Under the pieces are notes generated by a model. That model ran no database searches and was not told the origin of the DNA. It worked only from the letters and a program-made list of their open reading frames with translations. A stretch of 43,112 nt of DNA, taken from Roseomonas sp. GTDB lineage: Bacteria; Pseudomonadota; Alphaproteobacteria; Acetobacterales; Acetobacteraceae. The DNA lies in NCBI GenBank assembly GCA_020249865.1, contig JADCEV010000007.1, forward strand, positions 1-43,112, read 5' to 3'. The position numbers and the translations under genes were made by a program. Below, one piece after another: positions 34,915 through 42,974 of the stretch; the stretch's first letter is position 1; every line of letters begins with the position of its first letter.

Positions 34915-34937
34915 GACCAATGTCCAGATAAATTGTG
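34909..34937. promoter_or_regulatory. TetR-type candidate operator shared with tetR promoter
   Basis: TAAACTGACCA and a nearby AGATAA are shared at equal spacing with 35808-35836 in front of the TetR and ABA4-like genes. In one strand direction the common part reads TGGTCAGTTTA. The overlap with the likely barrel-gene promoter supports repression (inference). Confidence 0.45.
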
Positions 34938-34938
34938 T

Positions 34939-34953
34939 GTAACATATTGTTAC
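34939..34953. promoter_or_regulatory. 15-bp palindrome GTAACA-TAT-TGTTAC
   Basis: Six-base arms pair perfectly around a 3-nt centre in the AT-rich 287-nt gap between the barrel gene and the TetR gene. It may be a second regulator site or an upstream element. No gene is visible in the rest of the gap (34810-35096). Confidence 0.45.
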
Positions 34954-35096
34954 GGATAGGCTGCCGCAGCGGAGGCGACTGAACCGCAGGGTCAGGGAGT
35001 TTTCGCGTGGGGTAGGGTCAGCCGACGCCACTCAAAAACATTTCGAAATAATATGCTAAAGTGGGTCGCGGGAACCGAAGGTGAACCGAAAACCGA

Positions 35097-35753
35097 CTAA
35101 ACCAGAGGCGGCAGCCTTTCGTCACCATCGGCCCGCATGGCGCATGCCGTCACGATAAGCGCAATGAGGTCATCTGCCACTTCCTGCGCGCGATCTTCGG
35201 GATTCCATAGATCTCCCCCCGTGCCTTCGGCACGCAGGGCGCAGAATCCATGAACGGCGGCCCAGGCCAGCGTGAGCCTTGCGCGCAAGGCACGGCCATC
35301 AGCGCCCGGCACATGCGCGGCCATGGCTTCCGCAAGCGGCGCCCAGGAATCCCGAACCGCGCACTGCCATGCTGTGTCAGCGGTATCCAAAAGATCGGTT
35401 CTGAACATAAGGCGAAAATGCGCCGGATTGTCACGCGCAAAAGCCATATAGCCATGGCCTGTGGCGGCAAGGCGGGCGCGGGCATCGGCAGCGGGCGGCA
35501 GGGCGGCTACCGCATCCGTCATCGAATGCGCCAAGCGAAGATTTCCTTCAGTGGCGAAGCTTGTCAGCAGGCCGCGTAGATCGCCGAAATGCGGCGCGGC
35601 CGCGGAATGGGAAACGCCAGCACGGCGCGCACATTCCCGGAGGCTGACAGCATCCGGCCCGGCGGCCAGCACAATATCGGCAACCGCATCAAGCAGCGCG
35701 CGGCGCAGCGCGCCGTGGTGATGTTTGCCCTTGGGCTTGGGCGTGGCCGTCAT
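35097..35753 (-). CDS. TetR/AcrR-family regulator with WHG-type C-terminal domain
   Basis: The 218-residue repressor has an N-terminal helix-turn-helix at about 37-57 (VSLRECARRAGVSHSAAAPHFGDLRGLL) and a ligand domain with WAAVHGFCALRAEG, the WHG pattern. ATG 35753 is chosen because the frame upstream of it is promoter DNA. It diverges from the ABA4-like operon, and the shared 86-nt gap holds a promoter and a candidate operator, so autoregulation and control of that operon are likely. The ligand is unknown. Confidence 0.9.
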   Translation of the reverse strand: MTATPKPKGKHHHGALRRALLDAVADIVLAAGPDAVSLRECARRAGVSHSAAAPHFGDLRGLLTSFATEGNLRLAHSMTDAVAALPPAADARARLAATGHGYMAFARDNPAHFRLMFRTDLLDTADTAWQCAVRDSWAPLAEAMAAHVPGADGRALRARLTLAWAAVHGFCALRAEGTGGDLWNPEDRAQEVADDLIALIVTACAMRADGDERLPPLV

Positions 35754-35781
35754 GCCGCGACCATGATGTGTGATGATTTGC

Positions 35782-35811
35782 TTGACAATGGAAAATCCTG
35801 GTGGCCATAAA
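35782..35811 (+). promoter_or_regulatory. Promoter of the ABA4-like operon
   Basis: TTGACA (35782-35787) and CATAAA (35806-35811) are 18 nt apart, upstream of ATG 35840. The inverted CAATGG (35786-35791) and CCATTG (35816-35821) bracket it. Confidence 0.55.
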
Positions 35812-35836
35812 CTGACCATTGGAAAGATAATGGTGA
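35808..35836. promoter_or_regulatory. Candidate TetR operator over the ABA4-like promoter
   Basis: This shares TAAACTGACCA-x-TG-...-AGATAA with the site upstream of the mipA-like gene. It covers the -10 and expected start of the ABA4-like transcript and lies 54 nt from the TetR gene start, a classic repressor position. Confidence 0.5.
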
Positions 35837-35839
35837 CTC

Positions 35840-36277
35840 ATGGACCCTGCAATAGTCTTTTCGGCGGCCAACAACCTTGCCATGGCGGGATGGTTGGTCA
35901 TGCTGGTCGCGCCTCGGTCGCGCCTTGTGACCTGGTGGATTTGCGGCCTTGGCATCCCCGGGCTTCTGGCGATGCTTTATGTGCTTTTCATGCTGCTCTA
36001 CGCGCCGCAAGCGGAAGGGGGCTTCTCATCCCTGGCCGAGGTCGCCCTGCTGTTCCGCAATGATGGCGTATTGTTGGCGGGCTGGGTCCACTATCTTGCC
36101 TTCGACATGTTCATCGGCGCCTGGATGTGCCGCATCGCTGCAGCCGAGCAAATGAATGCTTGGCTGGTTCGGCTTTGCCTGCCACCAACATTCCTGGTTG
36201 GGCCGGTTGGGCTGCTGCTGTTCCTGATCCTGCGATTTTTTCTCGTGAGGCGCTTTGGCCCATGGCAACCATCATGA
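35840..36277 (+). CDS. ABA4-like (DUF4281) membrane protein
   Basis: The 145-residue product has four hydrophobic helices and matches the ABA4-like family, named after the plant protein needed for neoxanthin formation. Landmarks are FSAANNLAMAGWLVMLVAPR, GWVHYLAFDMFIGAWMCRIA and FLVGPVGLLLFLILRFF. Bacterial members have no established reaction. The stop overlaps the next gene as ATGA. The divergent TetR gene probably controls the pair. Confidence 0.83.
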   Translation: MDPAIVFSAANNLAMAGWLVMLVAPRSRLVTWWICGLGIPGLLAMLYVLFMLLYAPQAEGGFSSLAEVALLFRNDGVLLAGWVHYLAFDMFIGAWMCRIAAAEQMNAWLVRLCLPPTFLVGPVGLLLFLILRFFLVRRFGPWQPS

Positions 36278-37065
36278 CAAAATTTCGGGCGCTCTTTGCG
36301 GCGTTGGATCAACGCCAGCCAATCCTTGCCCGTCTGGGCTGGGTGATGCTGATCATCTTGGTAGTTTGCCTGATGGCAGCGATGATTGATGGCCGAACGA
36401 TCAATGGCGTTTCGGTTTGGGTGAAGCCGGCAAAATTCGCGGCGTCCTTCGTCGCCTGGTTTTGGACCATGGCCTGGGCCTGGGGTGTGCTGGCGCCGAC
36501 CGCGCGCGACGGTTGGGTGGCGCGGATTGTCCTGTGGGGGACAGTCCTGGCAGCGACTTTCGAGCAAGGCTGGATCCTGTTCCGCGCTGCACTTGGGCTA
36601 CCGAGCCATTTTGCCACAGACCGCGTTGGCGAGATTGCCTATCGGCTGATGGGGCTCGGCGCCATGACCCTGGTCTTTTTGGCGCTCTTGCTCGGCACAT
36701 TGGTCCTGCTGCGTGGCGATCAGCAGCAACCCAAGAATTGGCGGCTGGCCGTTGGGCTTGGCCTGGCAATCACCGGGATTCTTGGCGGCATCACCGGCGC
36801 CACAATCTCAACCGTGACAACCCCCTATATCGGCGGCACCATCACGGATGCTGCGAATTTCGCACCCTTCTTCTGGTCGCGCGATGGGGGCGATTTGCGC
36901 ACCGCACATTTTCTTGCCGTGCATGCCATGCAGGCGCTTCCAGCGCTTGTGCTGCTGATGCAATCTGTGAGTCCGGCTGGTGTAGCGCTTGCCGCCTGCC
37001 TGTGGATTGCGCTGACCGGCGCGGCCTATGCTGCGGCCTTTGCTGGGATTTCATTATCGCCTTAG
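36274..37065 (+). CDS. Multi-pass membrane protein of unknown function (263 aa)
   Basis: I do not recognise a named family. The 263-residue product has about seven hydrophobic helices (near 18-38, 50-75, 85-105, 125-145, 155-180, 215-235 and 240-260) and conserved-looking polar spots: GVSVWVKPAKFAASF, AWFWTMAWAWG and RTAHFLAVHAMQALP, with histidines that could bind heme or a substrate. The start at 36274 overlaps the ABA4-like stop as ATGA, and an ATG 12 nt earlier is possible. The tight coupling suggests a joint function with the ABA4-like protein. Confidence 0.75.
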   Translation: MTKFRALFAALDQRQPILARLGWVMLIILVVCLMAAMIDGRTINGVSVWVKPAKFAASFVAWFWTMAWAWGVLAPTARDGWVARIVLWGTVLAATFEQGWILFRAALGLPSHFATDRVGEIAYRLMGLGAMTLVFLALLLGTLVLLRGDQQQPKNWRLAVGLGLAITGILGGITGATISTVTTPYIGGTITDAANFAPFFWSRDGGDLRTAHFLAVHAMQALPALVLLMQSVSPAGVALAACLWIALTGAAYAAAFAGISLSP

Positions 37066-37318
37066 CGCGGTTTTCGATCACGCTTCGGCAAGGAAACCGC
37101 GTGAACGGGCGCCCGTGATTGCCGAAAAATCCAAAGCCTCATGCGGCGCAGGGCGCACAAACCGCGCAAGGTAACCGGCCTGGACAATCCCCTGCCCCGC
37201 CGCCGCAGGAGTATGCGTGTTCCACATCCGGCACGAGGCACGGCTCGGCCCCAAAAAATGGCCCAAACAAAGGTGATCAAGGTTGTGGGAGAATGCCCGG
37301 GCAAATCACCGGGGTGAT

Positions 37319-37395
37319 TGGTCGGAGTGAGAGGATTCGAACCTCCGGCCCCTGCGTCCCGAACACAGTGCTCTACCAGGCTGAGCTACACTCCG
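37319..37395 (-). tRNA. tRNA-Pro (CGG)
   Basis: On the minus strand the acceptor arm CGGAGTG pairs with CACTCCG, and the discriminator A and an encoded CCA follow. The D-arm GCTCAGCCTGGTAGAGC, the anticodon stem CTGTG/CGCAG with loop TTCGGGA (anticodon CGG) and the T-arm GGAGG-TTCGAAT-CCTCT are all well formed. The CGG start of the acceptor and a 77-nt length including CCA fit tRNA-Pro. The 250 nt between it and the gene ending at 37065 hold no convincing gene. Confidence 0.93.
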
Positions 37396-37550
37396 AGGCC
37401 GACCGCAACGATGACGCGGGCTATAGCGGGCGGGGGAAAAGGCCGCAAGCGGGTGGGTAGACCGGCCAAGAATGGCTGGGCGTTGCCAAAGCTTGAAATT
37501 AGGTCTTCGCTGACATCCCAAGACCCCTTCGAACCCTGCAGGAGAGTGAC

Positions 37551-37991
37551 ATGAAACTTTGGAAAAGCGCCGTGGTAGTTGCTTCCTTGATCGCCCTGAC
37601 CGCACCGGCCTTGGCTCAGGGTGATGTTATTGCCGCCCGCCGGGACGGCCTTAAAGGCGTGGCGTGACAGATGGAAGGCATCAAGGCTGTGGTGGATCAG
37701 CGCGGCGATCCGCGCCCAACTGCCGCGGCGATCGGCGAAATGATCAGGTTTTTCGAAGGCTTTCCCGCACGTTTCCCGGCCGGGAGTGGTTCAGGCGATA
37801 CGCGCGCCTTGCCTGCCATTTGGACTGATCGCGCCGGTTTTGAAGCCGCCAATGGGAATATGCTGACCCAGCTTCGCGCCTTTCAGGTTGCGGCCAATGC
37901 TGGCGACCAGGCGGCCTTCGCTGCCGCGTTCCAGCAAACCGGGGCGACATGTGGCGCGTGCCATCGCCCCTATCGCGCACCCGCCCGCTAA
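37551..37991 (+). pseudogene. Cytochrome c'-like gene with in-frame TGA at codon 39
   Basis: The reading frame starts at ATG 37551 behind CAGGAGAG with a clean signal peptide (MKLWKSAVVVASLIALTAPALAQ) and enters the mature part GDVIAARRDGLKGVA. A TGA at 37665-37667 then interrupts it. The same frame goes on without further stops to the heme motif CGACH (codons 134-138) and ends TAA at 37991. Length, helix pattern and C-terminal heme site match cytochrome c' (class II) proteins. A restart at ATG 37671 would lack export and the first helix. It is a recent nonsense change, a sequencing error or a recoded stop. A cytochrome b561 gene converges on it, a frequent partner. Confidence 0.8.
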
Positions 37992-38033
37992 GCGGGCTGG
38001 CCTGACACGGTAGGGTTTGGGGGGCAGAGCGCT

Positions 38034-38708
38034 TCAAAAGAAGCGGATAAAGGAGAACACGGCTGCCCCCGCCAAAACCACCAGGCCAAGCGCCAGACGC
38101 CCGGATGCCAGGCGGGGCGCCTTGGCGCCTTCGGGCAACAGCTTTTCGCCGGTCAACATCGGCATGACCAATTCATGCCCCTTCACAAGCTTATAGAGCA
38201 TGATCGCCAGCACATGCAGCGCTATGGCGAAGATCAAATAGCGCTGGCCGGCCAAATGCCAGGCGGAGAGCGATTCCTGAGTTGCCTCACCGACCTTCAA
38301 GGCCAGCGGGCCATGCTGCGAATAGCTGAAACCGGGATCGTGATTGGCAAAAAGCCCTGTCAGCCCCTGCGCCAGAAGCAAAGAAAGAAGTACCACCACC
38401 ATCCAGCCGCCAGCAGGGTTATGGCCGGTTTCCCGGTCCGCCTCACGCCGCGGGAAGCGCGCTACCTGCCTGAGCGCCGCCATGGGTGATTTCAGGAAAT
38501 GGGCAAAGCGCGCATTCTCGGACCCGAAAATACCCCACAGAACGCGAAACAGCACCAGGGTCAGGATGGCGTAGCCGGAAACGTAATGCAGCCCCCAGGC
38601 GCCACTTTTCGCGCTGGCGAAGGATAGCGCCACCAACAGGATCAGGGTCCAATGAAATAGGCGGACGGGGCGGTCCCAAATACGGATTCGGGTTGTTTGC
38701 GCGCTCAT
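38034..38708 (-). CDS. Cytochrome b561-type membrane protein
   Basis: The 224-residue diheme b-type cytochrome carries electrons across or along the inner membrane, commonly to a periplasmic c-type cytochrome. Heme-ligand candidates are H19 (RLFHW), H41 (GLHYVSG), H151 (AWHLAGQ) and H165 (ALHVLAI), in four main helices. ATG 38708 gives the family start WDRPVRLFHW, so the upstream extension is rejected. It converges with the broken cytochrome c'-like gene. Its usual partner may therefore be missing. Confidence 0.9.
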   Translation of the reverse strand: MSAQTTRIRIWDRPVRLFHWTLILLVALSFASAKSGAWGLHYVSGYAILTLVLFRVLWGIFGSENARFAHFLKSPMAALRQVARFPRREADRETGHNPAGGWMVVVLLSLLLAQGLTGLFANHDPGFSYSQHGPLALKVGEATQESLSAWHLAGQRYLIFAIALHVLAIMLYKLVKGHELVMPMLTGEKLLPEGAKAPRLASGRLALGLVVLAGAAVFSFIRFF

Positions 38709-38854
38709 GTTCACCTGCCGGTTGTGACTGGCACGATTGGCCTTCACGATTGGCCTTGTTGCAGGCCAATGACAAGACACTTAGAAGCATTCCAAGTTTT
38801 CCAAGCCCTGGGCAAGGCTTTGTTGCCGCATGCGGCGCGGCAGGGGAGTGCAGC

Positions 38855-40132
38855 ATGAGTGAGCAGAATGCCGGCGCCAGCAGCGCGAAGAAGCTGATCA
38901 TCCCGGCTTTGTTGCTGGTGCTTGCCGTGCTGGTTTTTCTTGGCTGGCGCGGCGTTTTTTCCCCGACACCTCCGGGCGTGAGCGGCCTTGCGCGTGCCCC
39001 GGTAAATGAGGCGCCGTCCGGTCCTGCCGGCCCCGGCGGCACGGGCCAGGCGGCACGCCCCGCGATTCCCGCCGCCCCTGCCCCACCCGATTTGGCCGCC
39101 CCAAGCACCGAGGCCGCCCGCCCAGATCCCAATGCCGCCACCCCCGCGGCCGCCATGATCCCGCCGCGCTTTGACGTGGTGCGGGTCGGCGCGCGTGGCA
39201 GCGCCGTGGTGGCGGGGCGCGCAGCGCCGGGGGCCGAGGTGATCCTGTTGGCCGATAATGGCCGCGAATTGGGCCGAGCGCGGGCTGATCGGCGTGGTGA
39301 ATTCGTGATCCTGCCTGCCGATGCCCTGCCGCCTGGGCCGATGGAACTCAGCCTGCGCGCGCGACTCGGGGATCAGGAGCTGGCCGGGCCGGATACGGTG
39401 GTGCTGGTAGTGCCCGACACCGCGGCGCAAATCGCCGAAGCACCGCGCCCCGCCGCACCCGCAGCGCCCGCCCAGGCCCCCGCTGGGGCGCAGCAAGCCC
39501 AACCAACCCCGCCCGCCGCTGCGGAACCCCCGGCGCAAGCCCAGGCCCCCGCCCTCACAGGCCCCCTGGCCGTGCTGATCCCAGGCCGGCCGGAAGCCGC
39601 TGCCCCGCGCCTTTTGCAGGTGCCGGAACCAGCCCCGGCGGCAGGCGCAGCATCGCGACTTGGCATTGATTCGGTTGAATATGACCAGGGTGGGGCCATG
39701 CGCTTTGCCGGCGCTGCGCCGCCCGGCGCCAGGCTCAGGCTTTACGTGGATGATCAGCATATCGGGGAAGCCGTTGCCGATGCTCTTGGGCGCTGGGCCT
39801 TCCAGCCGGAAAACCAACCCTCCGTCGGGCGGCACCGGCTTAGGGTTGATCAGCTTTCACCGGCTGATGGGCGCGTGCTGGCCCGCGCCGAGGTACCCTT
39901 CCAGCGCGAGGAACTCTCAGCCGAGGCTTTCGCCCAGCAGCGCATTGTGGTGCAGCCAGGGAATAATCTGTGGCGGATTGCCCGTTCCACCTATGGGCGG
40001 GGCATTCGCTTTACGGTGATCTATCAGGCCAATAAGGATCAGATCGCCGATCCCAACAAAATCTATCCAGGTCAGGTCTTCACGCTGCCGGTTGCCCAAC
40101 CGGCGCCGGCGGCTTCCAGCCGGTCCAGATAG
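38855..40132 (+). CDS. LysM-domain membrane-anchored protein
   Basis: The 425-residue product has a membrane helix at about 13-35 (KLIIPALLLVLAVLVFLGW) and a Pro/Ala-rich linker. Two Ig-like or carboxypeptidase-regulatory-like segments (about 105-190 and 265-350) follow, each with a GxAAPGAEVxLxxDxxxxGxAxADxxGxWxF-type pattern. A C-terminal LysM domain at 362-412 (VQPGNNLWRIARSTYG...YPGQVFTLP) completes it. It should bind peptidoglycan from the inner membrane. ATG 38855 follows AGGGGAG. The 3' end overlaps the convergent unknown gene by 61 nt. Confidence 0.88.
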   Translation: MSEQNAGASSAKKLIIPALLLVLAVLVFLGWRGVFSPTPPGVSGLARAPVNEAPSGPAGPGGTGQAARPAIPAAPAPPDLAAPSTEAARPDPNAATPAAAMIPPRFDVVRVGARGSAVVAGRAAPGAEVILLADNGRELGRARADRRGEFVILPADALPPGPMELSLRARLGDQELAGPDTVVLVVPDTAAQIAEAPRPAAPAAPAQAPAGAQQAQPTPPAAAEPPAQAQAPALTGPLAVLIPGRPEAAAPRLLQVPEPAPAAGAASRLGIDSVEYDQGGAMRFAGAAPPGARLRLYVDDQHIGEAVADALGRWAFQPENQPSVGRHRLRVDQLSPADGRVLARAEVPFQREELSAEAFAQQRIVVQPGNNLWRIARSTYGRGIRFTVIYQANKDQIADPNKIYPGQVFTLPVAQPAPAASSRSR

Positions 40133-40500
40133 GGATCAAGCGCGAGCACGAAGCGCACCAGGGCGGCGACCAATTCTGGCGCATTGGTGGGTGGCACCAG
40201 CGCCAGATCGGCTTCAAAGCGAATCCGGTGATCGGGTGTGAGGCCCATGCGCCAGCCTTCCGGCAGGCCAGGGTTCAGCGCGGCCAGGGTGGCGAAGCTT
40301 GCTTGGCGCAAATCCCGCCCTTCGGCGGTGGAGGGGATGCGCGCGGCATCGGTTTCCACCACGAGCCCTTCGGCGCTGAGCTCTGCCCGGCAACGCCTTC
40401 CGCGCCAATCAAAGGTGAATTCCAGGGGGCGGTCAGCCTGCCTGGGGGCAAGGCGGCCTTCGGGGTCTATGGCCAGTTGGCCAAGCGTGATCACGTCCAT
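40072..40500 (-). CDS. Hypothetical protein (142 aa)
   Basis: I do not recognise a family. The 142-residue product has no signal or membrane segment. A beta-rich start (MDVITLGQLAIDPEGRLAPRQADRPLEFTFDWRGRRCRAELSAEGLVVETDAARIPSTAEG) is followed by a helical C-terminus (ELVAALVRFVLALDPYLDRLEAAG). An ATG at 40509 is an alternative start. It diverges from psd across 49 nt and its 3' end overlaps the LysM gene. Codon use looks like that of real genes here. Function unknown. Confidence 0.65.
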   Translation of the reverse strand: MDVITLGQLAIDPEGRLAPRQADRPLEFTFDWRGRRCRAELSAEGLVVETDAARIPSTAEGRDLRQASFATLAALNPGLPEGWRMGLTPDHRIRFEADLALVPPTNAPELVAALVRFVLALDPYLDRLEAAGAGWATGSVKT

Positions 40501-40549
40501 AGGCCGCATTTTTGTGCAATTTTGGTAAAAACACTGTAAGCGGGGGCGC

Positions 40550-41227
40550 ATGGCACTCGGACAAAGTCTTCGCATGGTTCTCGCTCGGCCGCATCCGGCC
40601 GCGAAACCCTTCCTCATCGGCGGCGCGGCGGTGGCGCTGCTGGGCGGCGCCTTTCTTGGCGCTTTCCTGTTTTGGCTTGGCGTGGCCTTCACGCTCTTCT
40701 GCCTTTACTTCTTCCGCGATCCGGAACGCGTGCCGCCGGCGCGCCCTGGTCTGGTGCTGGCGCCGGCCGATGGGCATGTGGTGTCGGTCATGCCGGCCAA
40801 GCCACCGGTGGAGCTTGGCATGGGTGAGGAAACGCGCTGGCGCATCGCGATTTTCCTTTCGGTCCTTGATGTGCATGTGAACCGCATGCCCTGCGATGGC
40901 ACGGTCACACGCATCGCCTATCACCATGGCAAATTCCTGAGCGCCAATCTGGACAAGGCGAGTGATGAGAATGAACGCAATGCGCTTGCGTTGCGGCTGC
41001 CAGATGGGCGCGACATTGCGGTGGTGCAGATTGCGGGGCTGATCGCGCGGCGCATCCTGTGCGATGCCAAGGTGGGTGATGCGGTGCAGGCGGGCGATCG
41101 CTTTGGCATTATCCGTTTCGGTAGCCGCACGGATATCTATCTGCCACCTGGCGTGGAGCCCATGGTCGCGGTGGGCCAGACCATGATCGGCGGTGAGACG
41201 GTTTTGGCGGAGTTGCAGGCGCGATGA
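40550..41227 (+). CDS. psd: Phosphatidylserine decarboxylase
   Basis: The 225-residue short-form enzyme makes phosphatidylethanolamine from phosphatidylserine at the inner membrane. An N-terminal membrane helix pair (about 20-52) is followed by PADGHV (D74), DVHVN (H109) and the self-cleavage site FGSRTDIY, where Ser192 becomes the pyruvoyl cofactor. D74, H109 and S192 can form the maturation triad. It is coupled to pssA by an ATGA overlap, so both steps of PE synthesis are made together. Confidence 0.95.
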   Translation: MALGQSLRMVLARPHPAAKPFLIGGAAVALLGGAFLGAFLFWLGVAFTLFCLYFFRDPERVPPARPGLVLAPADGHVVSVMPAKPPVELGMGEETRWRIAIFLSVLDVHVNRMPCDGTVTRIAYHHGKFLSANLDKASDENERNALALRLPDGRDIAVVQIAGLIARRILCDAKVGDAVQAGDRFGIIRFGSRTDIYLPPGVEPMVAVGQTMIGGETVLAELQAR

Positions 41228-42117
41228 ATACTGAGCGCGATATGGGTGGGGCAGGACGCATGCGGCGACTGAGGCGGCGCTTTCGCCCGCGCACGCGCCC
41301 GCGTTTTGAAGGGCAATCCTTCAATCGCCTGATCCCGAATATCCTGACCATGCTGGGGCTGTGCTGCGGGCTGGTTGCGATCCGCGCCGCCTTTGAAGCG
41401 CGCTTTGCCGAAGCGGCCGTACTGATTGTGGTGGCAGGCGTGATCGATGGGCTGGATGGGCGGTTGGCGCGGCTGTTGAAGGCGACATCTCGTTTCGGGG
41501 CGGAATTCGATAGTCTGGCGGATTTCCTGTCCTTTGGTGTGGCGCCGGCACTCGTTTTATATCTTTGGGCCTTGCAGGATTATCGCGGCATTGCCTTCGC
41601 ACCCGCCTTGCTGTTTGCGGTGTGCTCCGCACTCAGGCTCGCGCGCTTCAATGCGGCGCTGGATGTCGGGCCGGCGCCAAAGCCTGCCTATACCTATAAT
41701 TTCTTTACCGGCGTGCCGGCGCCAGCCGGGGCGGGCTGCGCGCTGTTTCCGCTTTTCGCCGGGCTGTTTTTTACGCAGGTGGAAATGCCCCTGCTGGCCA
41801 ATATCATGCGCAACCCCGTGCTGGTGGCGGGCATTCTGATCCTGGTGGGCGGGTTGATGGTGAGCACGCTGCCCACCTGGTCCTTCAAGAATTTCAAGGT
41901 GCCGCGCGCGGCGGTGCTGCCGTTGCTGCTTGGCGTTGGCTTCTACATGGCCCTTTTGTTCGCTGAACCCTGGGGCGCGCTGGCCATGGCGGGCGTGATC
42001 TATCTTGGCATGTTGCCCTTTTCGGTGCGGTCCTATTTGCGGTTGAAGCAGGAAGCGGAAAGCCTGCTGGAACCCGTGCTGGTGGCCGATAATGGCAAGG
42101 GAAACACTGCCCCCTAA
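41224..42117 (+). CDS. pssA: CDP-diacylglycerol--serine O-phosphatidyltransferase
   Basis: The 297-residue integral membrane enzyme makes phosphatidylserine. The CDP-alcohol phosphotransferase motif D-G-x2-A-R-x8-G-x3-D-x3-D is complete, from D78 to D96 and D100. About eight hydrophobic helices surround it. The N-terminus is unusually basic ([17 protein letters not shown]). It overlaps psd by ATGA and the phosphatase gene by one base (TAATG), forming a tight psd-pssA-phosphatase operon. Confidence 0.95.
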   Translation: MNTERDMGGAGRMRRLRRRFRPRTRPRFEGQSFNRLIPNILTMLGLCCGLVAIRAAFEARFAEAAVLIVVAGVIDGLDGRLARLLKATSRFGAEFDSLADFLSFGVAPALVLYLWALQDYRGIAFAPALLFAVCSALRLARFNAALDVGPAPKPAYTYNFFTGVPAPAGAGCALFPLFAGLFFTQVEMPLLANIMRNPVLVAGILILVGGLMVSTLPTWSFKNFKVPRAAVLPLLLGVGFYMALLFAEPWGALAMAGVIYLGMLPFSVRSYLRLKQEAESLLEPVLVADNGKGNTAP

Positions 42118-42542
42118 TGCTGCGCGGGCGGCTTGAATTGCCCTTGGGCGGGCAGCGCATCAGCATCTCAGGCGGGCCCTTTGATGCCATGCCGAAAGGC
42201 GCGCGCGGGCTATGCCTGGAAGCGCGCGCCGCGCGTGTTGCCGAAGCTGAATGGCAGCTTGATGTGCCGGATTTCGGCCTGCCCGATGAAGCCGCTTTGC
42301 GCGCCGTATTGGCGGATATGCTGGCAGCGATGCGCGCCGCGCCCGATGGCGCTTATCACATCGGTTGCAAGGCCGGGCTTGGGCGCACCGGCACGGCCAT
42401 GGCCTGCCTTGCCATCCTGGCCGGCGCGGTGGAGGGCGATCCGGTGGCCTGGCTCCGCGCCGCTTACACTGCTGAGGCGATTGAGACCCCGGCGCAGGAA
42501 GACTTCGTCCGCCGCTTTGCGCGTGCGGGTTTGGCCCGTTAG
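42117..42542 (+). CDS. Small dual-specificity-type phosphatase (CX5R)
   Basis: The 141-residue product has a cysteine phosphatase loop, C84-K-A-G-L-G-R90-TG, preceded by AYHIG, and upstream DVPDFGLPD that could give the general acid. This is the minimal dual-specificity/protein tyrosine phosphatase-like fold. Translation is coupled to pssA (TAATG), so a lipid phosphate such as phosphatidylglycerophosphate, as for PTPMT1/PgpP enzymes, is a plausible substrate (inference). A protein or nucleotide substrate cannot be excluded. Confidence 0.8.
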   Translation: MLRGRLELPLGGQRISISGGPFDAMPKGARGLCLEARAARVAEAEWQLDVPDFGLPDEAALRAVLADMLAAMRAAPDGAYHIGCKAGLGRTGTAMACLAILAGAVEGDPVAWLRAAYTAEAIETPAQEDFVRRFARAGLAR

Positions 42543-42569
42543 GATCGTTTCAAGACCAGGAGAAACGCG

Positions 42570-42974
42570 ATGCCCCCAATCCTCGATCCCCAGATCATCG
42601 CTGATTATGACCGGGATGGCGCGGTGGTGATCCGTGGCGCCTTCGCGCCGCATTGGGTTGAGCTGCTCGCCGCCGGGGTGGAGCGCAATCTGCGAGAGCC
42701 CGGCCCCTTCGGCAAACGCTATACGCCGGAAGGCAAGCCCGGCATGTTCTTTGGCGATTACTGTTCCTGGCAGCGCATTGCGGAATATGAGGCGTTCTTG
42801 CGCCATTCCCCGGCCGCCGCCATTGCCGGCGCGCTGATGCAAAGCGGCAAGGTCAATTTGTTTCATGAACATGTCCTGGTGAAGGAACCGGGCACGGAAG
42901 AACCGACACCTTGGCATAATGACCAGCCCTATTGGACGGTGGAGGGCTGGCAGGTGTGCTCACTCTGGATTCCG
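42570..42974 (+). pseudogene. Phytanoyl-CoA dioxygenase (PhyH) family gene, cut by an IS
   Basis: The frame from ATG 42570 (SD AGGAGAAA) encodes 135 residues of a PhyH-type Fe(II)/2-oxoglutarate oxygenase. The first two iron ligands are visible, H116 and D118 in TPWHNDQPYW, and the next block WQVCSLWIP is family-like. Family resemblance then stops at about 42974. The frame runs 11 foreign codons and ends at 43008-43010. The distal His and the 2-oxoglutarate arginine are lost, so the product is inactive unless the rest lies beyond the insertion. Confidence 0.82.

Noticed and set aside
37078-37266. Possible 62-codon minus gene ahead of tRNA-Pro
   Set aside because: It reads somewhat protein-like (AGYLARFVRPAPHEALDF) but starts with TTG, has no ribosome site and no family. 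It may be a remnant, but the support is too thin.
37671-37991. A short intact gene restarting after the TGA in the cytochrome c'-like gene
   Set aside because: It would lack the signal peptide needed for heme attachment in the periplasm, so a broken gene is the better reading.
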